From: Paludibacteraceae bacterium
Lineage (GTDB): Bacteria; Bacteroidota; Bacteroidia; Bacteroidales; Paludibacteraceae
DNA length: 64,000 bases
NCBI GenBank assembly: GCA_017556705.1
Contig: JAFYMG010000010.1
Span: 216,577 to 280,576 of the forward strand
Direction: 5' to 3'
Shown: positions 45,141 to 52,927 of the stretch, in pieces
Layout: every line of letters begins with the position of its first letter
Position numbering within the stretch: position 1 is the first letter of the stretch
Made by a program: the position numbers and the translations under genes
Notes under the pieces: model-generated
The model's database searches: none
Told to the model about the DNA's origin: nothing
What the model saw: only the letters and a program-made list of their open reading frames with translations

Positions 45141-47303
45141 ATGGCTAAAGTTTATCAAGCTAACGAGATTAAGAACATTGCCCTCATGGGTGGCAGTGGC
45201 TCGGGTAAGACTACCCTCATGGAATCCATGCTCTTCGAGTGCGGGGTCATTAAGCGTCGCGGTACTGTTGAAACACAATCTACCGTCTGCGACTATTTCC
45301 CAGTAGAAAAGGAATACGGTTATTCCGTTTTTTCCACAGTTTGCAACATCGAGTTCAACAACAAAAAACTCAATATCATCGACTGCCCAGGTTCTGATGA
45401 CTTCTGTGGTGGTGCTATCACAGCGCTTCACGTAGCAGATACTGCTATCATCACCCTGACCGCTAATGGTGGTGTAGAAGTTGGTACACAAAACAACTTC
45501 CGCCGTGCAGAAAAAGCTAAAAAACCTATCGCATTCGTTATCAACAAGTGCGATCACGAGAATGCTGACTTCGAGCGCACTTTCAACGAGCTCAAAGAGG
45601 TATTTGGCAACAAATGTACTCTCTTCCAATATCCTATCAACGCAGGTAAAGACTTCAACGCAGCCATTGACGTGCTCCAAGGCAAAATGCTTGTTTGGAA
45701 GGCAGAAGGTGGTGCTCCAGAGGCAAAAGATATCCCTGAGAGCGAAAAAGCTACTGTGGAAGAAATCCGCGCACAACTCCTTGAGTGGGCAGCTGAGTCT
45801 GACGAGACAATCATGGACAAGTATTTCGAGCAAGGCACCTTGTCTGACGACGAACTCATGCAAGGTCTTCAAACTGTATTCGCAGAGGGTAGCATGTATC
45901 CAGTTATCTGCACTAGCGGTTTGAAAGATATGGGTATCCGCCGTTTGATGGGCTTCTTGGGTGAGATGACACCTTCTGTTGGTGATGCTCCTAAGCCTAT
46001 CACTACTGAGGCGAAAGAGGTAGCTCCAGATCCTAAGGCTCCAGCTTCTGCATTTATCTTCAAGACTTCTGTTGAGCCACACATTGGTGATGTCAACTAC
46101 TTCAAAGTGATGCAAGGTACTCTCCGTACTGGTGACGACGTTGTGAATATTGACCGTGGCACCAAAGAGCGTATCTCTCAGCTCTACTCTGTGGCTGGTA
46201 GCATCCGCGTGCCTGTTGATGAAGTAGCTGCTGGTGATATCGCTGCCACTGTAAAATTGAAAGACACTCGCACAGGTAATACCCTCAATGCAAAAGACTG
46301 CGAGAACCAATATCCTGCTATCTCTTACCCAGATCCTAAATATCGTCGTGCTATCAAGCCTGTTAACGAGGCAGATTCTGAGAAACTCTCTGCGCTCCTT
46401 ACCCGTATGCACGAGGAGGACGCTACTTGGGTAGTAGAGCAATCCAAGGAGCTCAAGCAAGTCATCGTTTCTGGTCAAGGTGAGTTCCACCTCCGCACTT
46501 TGAAATGGCGTCTTGAGAACAACGATAAGATGATGGTTCAATACGAAGAGCCAAAGATCCCTTACCGCGAGACTATCACCAAGTCTGCTCGCGCTGACTA
46601 CCGTCACAAAAAGCAATCAGGTGGTTCTGGTCAATTTGGTGAGGTACACCTCATCGTGGAGCCTTACGTAGAGGGCGAGCCAGTTAAGGAAGTTTACAAG
46701 TTTGGCAACCAAGAGTATCGCATCAACGTTAAGGATACTCAAGAGATTCCATTGGATTGGGGTGGCAAACTCGTGCTCATCAACTCTATCGTCGGTGGTG
46801 CTATTGATACACGCTTTATCCCTGCAATCCTCAAGGGTTTGATGGATCGTATTGAGCAAGGTCCTTTGACAGGTTCTTACGCTCGCGACGTACGCGTAAT
46901 CATCTACGATGGTAAGATGCACCCAGTAGATTCTAACGAAATCTCCTTCCGTCTTGCAGGTCGTAATGCTTTTGCTGATGCCTTCAAGAACGCTAATCCT
47001 AAGTTGCTTGAGCCAGTTTACGAGGTTGAGGTATTCGTTCCAAGTGAGATCATGGGTGATGTGATGTCTGACATCAATGGTCGCCGTGGTATGGTGCTCG
47101 GTATGGAGACCGAGAAGAACTTCACCACACTCAAGGCATTGGTTCCTTTGAAGGAGATGAGTTCTTACTCTACTACATTGTCAAGTCTCACGGGTGGTCG
47201 TGCTACCTTTACCATGAAGTTCAAGAGCTACGAACTCGTGCCTGGCGATGTACAAGACAAGCTCATCAAAGAGTACGAAGCTACACAAAAGGACGAGGAT
47301 TAA
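45141..47303 (+). CDS. fusA2: Elongation factor G paralogue EF-G2 (GTPase-deficient type)
   Basis: The 720-residue protein has all EF-G domains, but the G domain is altered. The P-loop reads G17-GSGSGKT24 rather than AHVDAGKT, and the switch II motif reads DCPGSDDF (81-88), so the catalytic histidine is Ser85. NKCD (G4) is kept. Domain IV has SGGSGQFGEVHLIVEPY and domain V EVFVPSEIMGDVMSDINGRRG. Bacteroides EF-G2, with the same loss, supports translation without GTP hydrolysis during nutrient limitation. It stands alone with its own promoter and terminator. Confidence 0.93.
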   Translation: MAKVYQANEIKNIALMGGSGSGKTTLMESMLFECGVIKRRGTVETQSTVCDYFPVEKEYGYSVFSTVCNIEFNNKKLNIIDCPGSDDFCGGAITALHVADTAIITLTANGGVEVGTQNNFRRAEKAKKPIAFVINKCDHENADFERTFNELKEVFGNKCTLFQYPINAGKDFNAAIDVLQGKMLVWKAEGGAPEAKDIPESEKATVEEIRAQLLEWAAESDETIMDKYFEQGTLSDDELMQGLQTVFAEGSMYPVICTSGLKDMGIRRLMGFLGEMTPSVGDAPKPITTEAKEVAPDPKAPASAFIFKTSVEPHIGDVNYFKVMQGTLRTGDDVVNIDRGTKERISQLYSVAGSIRVPVDEVAAGDIAATVKLKDTRTGNTLNAKDCENQYPAISYPDPKYRRAIKPVNEADSEKLSALLTRMHEEDATWVVEQSKELKQVIVSGQGEFHLRTLKWRLENNDKMMVQYEEPKIPYRETITKSARADYRHKKQSGGSGQFGEVHLIVEPYVEGEPVKEVYKFGNQEYRINVKDTQEIPLDWGGKLVLINSIVGGAIDTRFIPAILKGLMDRIEQGPLTGSYARDVRVIIYDGKMHPVDSNEISFRLAGRNAFADAFKNANPKLLEPVYEVEVFVPSEIMGDVMSDINGRRGMVLGMETEKNFTTLKALVPLKEMSSYSTTLSSLTGGRATFTMKFKSYELVPGDVQDKLIKEYEATQKDED

Positions 47304-47325
47304 TCCCGCTAATACCGATATCCGA

Positions 47326-47366
47326 AATCAAAACAAGACTGGCGAATGGCAGTCTTGTTTTGATTT
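47326..47366 (+). terminator. Strong terminator after fusA2
   Basis: AAATCAAAACAAGACT pairs with AGTCTTGTTTTGATTT across a 10-base loop and is followed by TTT. On the minus strand it can also end the convergent gene at 47388. Confidence 0.9.
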
Positions 47367-47387
47367 TTGCGGATTAGGTCTGCTCTA

Positions 47388-47789
47388 CTAGATCGACACC
47401 CCAATGCATGGCATTACCAAGTTGCAACTGAAGATATAAATCACATGTAATATCGCAATAGCTTTGACATCTTCTTCTTTGCAACGATGCATGCAGACCA
47501 TCATGCAGATTACTAATAAACAGCTATAGAGAAACAACAGCATATCAAAGAATGGGATAAGCAATATACACAATGTATAAAGAAGTAGAAACACCAATCC
47601 AAGTATATCACAGATTCCTACGTGCAACTTCTTTATTATTTTACAAGTATATATACCGATACCAATTACAGATGCCCCTATCATTAGATATAGAAAACTT
47701 TCACCTATATATGTTGTTAAGAGTGACAAGACCACTACGGCATAGGACAGATAGAGAAACAGATTATGTTGATTTTTAAACCCTTTCAT
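47388..47789 (-). CDS. Small four-helix membrane protein, unknown
   Basis: The protein has 133 residues with four or five hydrophobic segments and a short basic N-terminus (MKGFKNQHNLFLYLSY). I recognise no family. It is the last gene of the minus-strand RHS island, 9 bases after a T9SS cargo gene, and ends against the fusA2 terminator. Several cysteines lie in the last third, including CMMVCMHRCKEED. Confidence 0.6.
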   Translation of the reverse strand: MKGFKNQHNLFLYLSYAVVVLSLLTTYIGESFLYLMIGASVIGIGIYTCKIIKKLHVGICDILGLVFLLLYTLCILLIPFFDMLLFLYSCLLVICMMVCMHRCKEEDVKAIAILHVIYIFSCNLVMPCIGVSI

Positions 47790-47798
47790 CTTGTTTTC

Positions 47799-48803
47799 CT
47801 AAATCTTAATAATTATTTGACGTACTATTTGATCATCAGCATGGATATACAGGGTATATTCGCCTTGCATCCATCCGCTCATGTTGATTTGAATCAGGTG
47901 CTCGCCTGCGGATTCTGTGCGTGCGGATGTGGAGTACATCGGCATGCCCAATGCATTGTGCATGTGCATATATATCGTAGCATCTTGTACCAATGTATAA
48001 CGCACTTGCAAATCCGTTTGTACGGGGTTAGGCAGATACGATAAGTCCGTTAATAGCACTGGGGCTGTATCTTCTGCGGTTTCATCTACTACGGGTGCTA
48101 ACTCATCAGGTGTGGAGGCAGTAGTATCTTCTACATGGTAGTAGAACGAAGTTTGGAATGCCAACTGCAGACTGTCTGCCACCATCTCGTAGGCGGTGAC
48201 GCTCTCGAATACAGGGATATAGGATTCAGCAGCAAACCATTGGTATTTATCTACCAACATTGCGGTACTATCCAAACCACTTTCCACGTATTGGCGTTGA
48301 CTATGCACGCGCAGCACTTGCTCGTATGTCTTATCAGGCAGGATGAGTTTGCCCTGTGCATCCACCTCAATGGTGTTCGTACCTGATAGGGTCATCGGTA
48401 TGCGATGACCGTACTCGCCTTTAGCTGCAAAGGTAGTAGAGAGGGTGTCGCCATAGCGCAATGGCAGGCGTAAGACTGCTTCGGGCTGGGTGTATTGCAC
48501 GATGGTGGTAGGGTTCTCATAGCCCGTGCGCCAGATAGTGTCGGCAGTGAGGGTGTAGTAGTAGCGGGTACGATGCTCGGTAGCGCACCATTGGTGCATA
48601 TAGTTGCTATCGGGTATAGAATACGCCACGGTGTACTCCTCGTTGATTGGACTCAGCATACCAAAATCCCAAGTCAGTTCTTTGCCACTGGCACCTTGGT
48701 CTTTGTATGCTACTTGCTGTTTGATATAGGTGTTTTCTTCTGCGTAAAGCATGGATACACAGAGAATAACTATTAAAAGCGTTATTGATTTTATTGAGTT
48801 CAT
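47799..48803 (-). CDS. Secreted protein with T9SS type A sorting domain
   Basis: A signal peptide (ending MLYA) precedes about 230 residues of unrecognised beta-rich sequence. The C-terminal domain (about 252-334) contains LSYLPNPVQTDLQVRYTL, IYMHMHNALGMPMY and GEYTLYIHADDQIV, a type A sorting signal for the type IX system. A short Asp/Thr/Pro-rich linker precedes it. It lies downstream of a candidate immunity gene, but nothing shows that it takes part in toxin function. Confidence 0.8.
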   Translation of the reverse strand: MNSIKSITLLIVILCVSMLYAEENTYIKQQVAYKDQGASGKELTWDFGMLSPINEEYTVAYSIPDSNYMHQWCATEHRTRYYYTLTADTIWRTGYENPTTIVQYTQPEAVLRLPLRYGDTLSTTFAAKGEYGHRIPMTLSGTNTIEVDAQGKLILPDKTYEQVLRVHSQRQYVESGLDSTAMLVDKYQWFAAESYIPVFESVTAYEMVADSLQLAFQTSFYYHVEDTTASTPDELAPVVDETAEDTAPVLLTDLSYLPNPVQTDLQVRYTLVQDATIYMHMHNALGMPMYSTSARTESAGEHLIQINMSGWMQGEYTLYIHADDQIVRQIIIKI

Positions 48804-48819
48804 AATAAAATATGTTTAA

Positions 48820-49371
48820 TTAATTTTTCTTACCCTCATAATCTATATACCAATAAAAAACCTCTGTATCCAAAGATACATGAATATTGTTTTGCCACAA
48901 TATATATGCAGCCCAATAAAATGATTTATTGTCATGTCTATACAGTTGATTGATAGGGTAATTATCCAAATAATTTAACAAACTATCTAAACCATGATTA
49001 TCATATATGTCATTTATCATATCTACTGGTTTAAGACGATATGGCTCATATTCTTTATAGTATTTTTCAGATACCTCAACAATGTCATTATTGAGTACTT
49101 TTTTTATAAAAAGGTAGTCAAATGTTTCTTGATTAAGCACTTTGATATTCCAGGCGTAATATTCACCAGCAAGACAACTAACTTGGAGACATGTATCTTT
49201 TCCGTTAGTAATATTGTAGTATAATATTGTCTCTTTATAACGGAACGCTTCTACTTTGTCCTTAAATCTTGATATACGAATTGAGAAACATAGTATTACC
49301 ATACTAATCACCAGCAGAATAATTATACCCACGTTGTGGATACCCTTCTTTTTCTCTAACAATGTTTTCAT
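48820..49371 (-). CDS. Candidate immunity protein of RHS module A (one transmembrane helix)
   Basis: A Lys-rich N-terminus and a hydrophobic helix (about residues 14-30, NVGIIILLVISMVILCF) anchor a roughly 150-residue domain rich in Tyr, Asn and Asp. I recognise no family. The frame overlaps the end of the toxin gene by 68 bases; a second ATG at 49302 lies one base after the toxin stop and would give coupled translation but break the helix. Position directly behind an RHS toxin tip is the only evidence for immunity. Confidence 0.55.
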   Translation of the reverse strand: MKTLLEKKKGIHNVGIIILLVISMVILCFSIRISRFKDKVEAFRYKETILYYNITNGKDTCLQVSCLAGEYYAWNIKVLNQETFDYLFIKKVLNNDIVEVSEKYYKEYEPYRLKPVDMINDIYDNHGLDSLLNYLDNYPINQLYRHDNKSFYWAAYILWQNNIHVSLDTEVFYWYIDYEGKKN

Positions 49372-50110
49372 AATAAATTGAGTTTACTTCATTTCTATCC
49401 CGTTTTTCTTGTTCAATTGCTTGTTCTTTAGGAGTTCCTATCTCCCCGTTTGCGATGTGAGAATTATATTTTACTATTTTGCCATCTTTATCATCTGCTG
49501 CGTGACCTAATTCATGTGCTAATGCAGCTTCAGGCGGCCTTTTTTCTCCATTGCGGCGGAAATAATCATCCGGATCATACCCAACTGTGTTGTCAACAGG
49601 ACTATAGTGATTGTTCTTGTTGGTATAATATTCAATATAGAACTTTGTAGGAGAATCTTCTAAACTAGTAATCATATTATTTATTTCTAAATCTAGCCCT
49701 TTCAATATTGCAAGTTGATTGATAACTTTTGCTTCAAAATTTTGAACACCTAGTTTCGCAAACATTCTACCATACCATGTTCCAACAACTATTTTCTTTC
49801 CATCAGGATCCACAAACCTCACAGGATTATTCCCACACCATGCATAAGGTGATGTTGAATAATACTTCTCTGCCAATGGGTCTATGGTAGTTGTACGACA
49901 GATAGCAGGATAATACCAACGTGCTTTGCTGTCGTACTCATCCAAGCCATGCATCTCTATAAATTCCTTGCCGTTGTATTTGTATGGCTGCTCTGATGGA
50001 ATCATTGCTTCTGCCCATGGCAAACCAGATGGATAATACTGCATGCGTTGGACACACTCTTTATATCCCGCTTCGGGGTGTACATACGTCTCACGGATAT
50101 TTGTCATCAT
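49304..50110 (-). CDS. RHS-core fragment with M91-like metallopeptidase tip (module A)
   Basis: Residues about 1-95 are the end of an RHS repeat-associated core (NIRETYVHPEAG, YNGKEFIEMHGLDEYDSKAR, DPLAEKYYSTSPYAWCGNNP, ending in VDPDGK). The remaining 170 residues hold LAHELGHAADD, an HExxH zinc site like that of M91/NleD-type effector peptidases. No N-terminal export region is present, so this is a displaced tip. Translation probably starts at the ATG pair at 50110. It begins within the end of the preceding gene and ends in the candidate immunity gene. Confidence 0.75.
   Translation of the reverse strand: MMTNIRETYVHPEAGYKECVQRMQYYPSGLPWAEAMIPSEQPYKYNGKEFIEMHGLDEYDSKARWYYPAICRTTTIDPLAEKYYSTSPYAWCGNNPVRFVDPDGKKIVVGTWYGRMFAKLGVQNFEAKVINQLAILKGLDLEINNMITSLEDSPTKFYIEYYTNKNNHYSPVDNTVGYDPDDYFRRNGEKRPPEAALAHELGHAADDKDGKIVKYNSHIANGEIGTPKEQAIEQEKRDRNEVNSIYYENIVREKEGYPQRGYNYSAGD
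49968..50101 (-). repeat. 134-bp perfect duplicate of RHS core DNA (copy A)
   Basis: Every base matches the copy at 51531-51664, while the DNA on the toxin side differs more and more. This indicates recent duplication or gene conversion of the RHS core. Confidence 0.85.
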
Positions 50111-50759
50111 AAAATTCCATATAATTATCATCTATCCACTTATTAATATATGTTTTATATATGTCATAGGGTGCACACTGCATTTTTTTTGCTTCATCTT
50201 CTATCTCTATTCCAAAATCTCGAAGAATTGCCCTGTCCATTATAGGCAATGAGACAAGAATATGAACCCACATGGTATCGGGAAAGCGTTGAATACTCTC
50301 CTTTTTTTGATTTTGACTTAAAATATGACCATCTCCCACGATTACATGAAATTTTAAATCACAATTCAATAGTTTTTGTTCAATACTGTTCAATATCACA
50401 GAATCATTATTACTGAATATTACCGAATCATTTTTATTTATGAATTTTAAATGGTTAACCCCAATAGGAGACCCACATAAATCTACCAAAAAATTAACAC
50501 TAAATCTATTACTATCTTGAAAAAAAATATTAAATGTGTCTCTTGGAATTTGATTGATTAAACAAGAAGCTAACTTATAACGGTTTGTTGTCATATGTTC
50601 AAAATCATATGTATATAATTTGTCTTTTGTACATATTGTGTCAACATTCCCTTCTAAATTATTTGAGTATATTAAATTTGAAACTAATAACAATATGGCT
50701 ATCCATAGACTCTTATTGTGCAATAAATATAAAAACATTTTCATATACGATGAACCCAT
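50091..50759 (-). CDS. Candidate immunity protein of RHS module B (exported or membrane-anchored)
   Basis: The start codon overlaps the toxin stop as TAATG, which is the coupling expected between a toxin tip and its immunity gene. A hydrophobic helix (about 17-32, SLWIAILLLVSNLIYS) acts as signal or anchor. The rest (about 190 residues) is unrecognised, rich in Asn and Asp, with FHVIVGDGHILSQ and WVHILVSLP. Its last codons (EFYDDKYP) overlap the beginning of the next RHS core, showing where the two modules were joined. Confidence 0.6.
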   Translation of the reverse strand: MGSSYMKMFLYLLHNKSLWIAILLLVSNLIYSNNLEGNVDTICTKDKLYTYDFEHMTTNRYKLASCLINQIPRDTFNIFFQDSNRFSVNFLVDLCGSPIGVNHLKFINKNDSVIFSNNDSVILNSIEQKLLNCDLKFHVIVGDGHILSQNQKKESIQRFPDTMWVHILVSLPIMDRAILRDFGIEIEDEAKKMQCAPYDIYKTYINKWIDDNYMEFYDDKYP

Positions 50760-51745
50760 TAAAAATTAAACAATCTTTTTAAACTAAACGGGGGTATTAG
50801 AGTATTTCTTTGATAATTATAATCTCCGATGTTATTAGTCTTATTATAATTTGCATATATATTTGCAAACTTTAAATAATCTCTTTCAAAAGTATCATTA
50901 TATAGAACTAGAGAATTATGATCATTTGAACCATATACTCCGGATGTTATATTTTGCTGAAAATCAGACATACCCTCAAAAAATCCAACACAAATATGTT
51001 CAATGAGTAGCGTAACAAATGTTTTAGCTTCAAATTCACGATTAAATTCTCCGCCAGTATATAAGTTACGGTTGTGTTGTTGATAAGCATGAAAAAATTC
51101 TTCGGCTGCTACAGATCCATCAATTTCTTTTCCTGATAAAAATGTTATCAAACCTCCACCATCTCTATATGGAACAAATTGTCCATCTACGTTATGCTCA
51201 TCGATATATGCTGTTTCTCCAAATATAATACTATATTTTTCGGGCGAATCTTCTAATTCAGTATATAATCTTTGAAACATCGAATTCCCCTTCAAGATAT
51301 CTACACTAGACTCAAATGCTGTTTTTTCCTCATTTGTCATGCCAGAAAAATCATACCAACACCCATTAGCATCTATGAATGTTATCGGATTATTCCCACA
51401 CCACACATAAGGTGAGGTTGAATAATACTTCTCAGCCAACGGATCCATAGTAGTTGTACGGCAGATTGCAGGATAGTACCAACGCGCTTTGTTGTCGTAC
51501 TCATCCAAGCCATGCATTTCCACAAACTCTTTGCCGTTGTATTTGTATGGCTGCTCTGATGGAATCATTGCTTCTGCCCATGGCAAACCAGATGGATAAT
51601 ACTGCATGCGTTGGACACACTCTTTATATCCCGCTTCGGGGTGTACATACGTCTCACGGATATTACCCAAAAGGTCTTTGATGTAATAGAAGTGATAGTG
51701 CTCGTTCGGTCCGTAATAGCGGATATATCCTTCTGGATTATTCTC
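50759..51745 (-). CDS. RHS-core fragment with degenerate metallopeptidase-like tip (module B)
   Basis: The RHS frame opens at 51745 (ENNPEGYIRYYGPNEHYHFY) right at the end of the LRR gene and continues through NIRETYVHPEAG and DPLAEKYYSTSPYVWCGNNP. The first plausible start is TTG at 51670, so the fragment lacks any N-terminus. The tip shares LEDSP(E/T)K with module A but reads AAEEFFHAYQ where HExxH is expected, so the first zinc ligand is Glu. It may be inactive or use altered chemistry. Its stop overlaps the next start (TAATG). Confidence 0.7.
   Translation of the reverse strand, partial: ENNPEGYIRYYGPNEHYHFYYIKDLLGNIRETYVHPEAGYKECVQRMQYYPSGLPWAEAMIPSEQPYKYNGKEFVEMHGLDEYDNKARWYYPAICRTTTMDPLAEKYYSTSPYVWCGNNPITFIDANGCWYDFSGMTNEEKTAFESSVDILKGNSMFQRLYTELEDSPEKYSIIFGETAYIDEHNVDGQFVPYRDGGGLITFLSGKEIDGSVAAEEFFHAYQQHNRNLYTGGEFNREFEAKTFVTLLIEHICVGFFEGMSDFQQNITSGVYGSNDHNSLVLYNDTFERDYLKFANIYANYNKTNNIGDYNYQRNTLIPPFSLKRLFNF
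51531..51664 (-). repeat. 134-bp perfect duplicate of RHS core DNA (copy B)
   Basis: It is identical to 49968-50101. The shared block encodes the segment from HPEAG to YNGKE of the RHS core. Confidence 0.85.
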
Positions 51746-52757
51746 CTATCTCTATTCCCATTACATTATAGGTTTTTCCATCTCGAAGGATGAGAACTTG
51801 ACCATTCTGGAGGACTTTCTGGACTCTCACTAAAAAAGGCCGTTCCACATAATTCACACTTGTACCTTCAATAGGCAATATTTGACCAAATTCTTTCCAT
51901 TGGTCTGCCGTTTTATACGCTTCTACGGATTCTGCACGCACATAGAGGGTTGCATTACTGACATCGACATCCATGAATATCTCGGATTTAGCAGAAGGAT
52001 TAGCATATACTCCTGCTATCGGAGGAGTGGGTGCAAGACAAATCACCTCTGTCAAACTTGTACACTCTGCAAAAGCATTGGCACCGATGAACGTCACATA
52101 ATAAGGTATTGTTACACTATTTAGCTGTGTACATTCCTCAAATGCGCTATGTTCAATAACCGTCAAGGTTTGAGGTAATTCAACAGAAACAATATTCGAT
52201 TGATTCCAAAATGTAAATCCAGCTATACGAGTAGTTCCATCTTTGACTACAATTTTTGTATTTTCTGGTGCGGTGCCTTTATACCTATATAAGGTATTGT
52301 TGATATAAATTTCACCATCAGGTAAATTGTCAAACCATTTTGTATAAGCAAATGCAGACCCCTCTACAATTGTTACACTTTTGGGAATATATACATCTGC
52401 TAGATTTTCGCAGTCATGAAAAGCACTTAATCCGATAGTAGTAACAGTAGTTGGAATAATTACTGACTTTAGCATGGTACAACCATGGAAAGCCCATTGG
52501 TCGATAGAAACTACCGTATATCTTTTTCCTTGCAAAGTTACTTCGCTAGGAATAACTAAATCTTCTGGTAGGTACTCATAGCAAGGCATGATTATATGTT
52601 CACTTTGTCTTGTTACAGCAATGGTATTCTCCGTGAGAATGTTATAACATAATAGACCATCACTAAAATCATACGCGAAGGTTGACACACTTGCCATGAG
52701 GGCGAGGATGAGAGCAAGGAGTTTGCTACTGAAAGAAGCGATTGTTTTCATACGCAT
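51738..52757 (-). CDS. BspA-type leucine-rich repeat surface protein
   Basis: A signal peptide (ending TFAYD) precedes about five LRR_5 repeats of the form LxSVxIPxxVTxIGxxAFxxC (about 60-250). The C-terminal 40 residues (PFLVRVQKVLQNGQVLILRD, then KTYNVMGIEIG) form the short tail common on Bacteroidales LRR proteins. Such proteins bind host or bacterial surfaces. The gene has its own promoter (52802-52833). Its last bases abut the broken RHS frame of module B, marking a recombination junction. Confidence 0.88.
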   Translation of the reverse strand: MRMKTIASFSSKLLALILALMASVSTFAYDFSDGLLCYNILTENTIAVTRQSEHIIMPCYEYLPEDLVIPSEVTLQGKRYTVVSIDQWAFHGCTMLKSVIIPTTVTTIGLSAFHDCENLADVYIPKSVTIVEGSAFAYTKWFDNLPDGEIYINNTLYRYKGTAPENTKIVVKDGTTRIAGFTFWNQSNIVSVELPQTLTVIEHSAFEECTQLNSVTIPYYVTFIGANAFAECTSLTEVICLAPTPPIAGVYANPSAKSEIFMDVDVSNATLYVRAESVEAYKTADQWKEFGQILPIEGTSVNYVERPFLVRVQKVLQNGQVLILRDGKTYNVMGIEIGE

Positions 52758-52801
52758 TATTTTTTATTGTTATACATTTTTGCTGCAACTGAATTTTGCT
52801 G

Positions 52802-52833
52802 CAAAGGTACTGCCTTTTCGGAATGTGTACAAA
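52802..52833 (-). promoter_or_regulatory. Promoter of the LRR gene and possibly the RHS modules
   Basis: TTTG (52830-52833), a 20-base spacer and TACCTTTG (52802-52809) on the minus strand. No further promoter was seen down to 47388, so it may drive the whole island. Confidence 0.8.
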
Positions 52834-52851
52834 AAATATAGCGCACAAAAC

Positions 52852-52892
52852 AAAACTTGCAACCACCTAATTATCAAGCGTTTGCAAGTTTT
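52852..52892 (-). terminator. Terminator after the TPR-HTH regulator gene
   Basis: An 11-base perfect stem, AAAACTTGCAA/TTGCAAGTTTT, has a 19-base loop and is followed on the minus strand by GTTTTG. It isolates the regulator from the LRR promoter. Confidence 0.7.
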
Positions 52893-52927
52893 GCCTGCTC
52901 ACAAACGCCAAAAATGGGTTATTTTAC

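Noticed and set aside
45096..46616. Open frame of 506 codons antisense to fusA2
   Set aside because: It lies wholly opposite a strongly conserved EF-G2 gene, has no recognisable domain, and its openness follows from the codon bias of the sense strand.
47799..48803. Third RHS toxin or immunity component
   Set aside because: It has a signal peptide and a T9SS sorting domain and no RHS core or coupling to the immunity gene.
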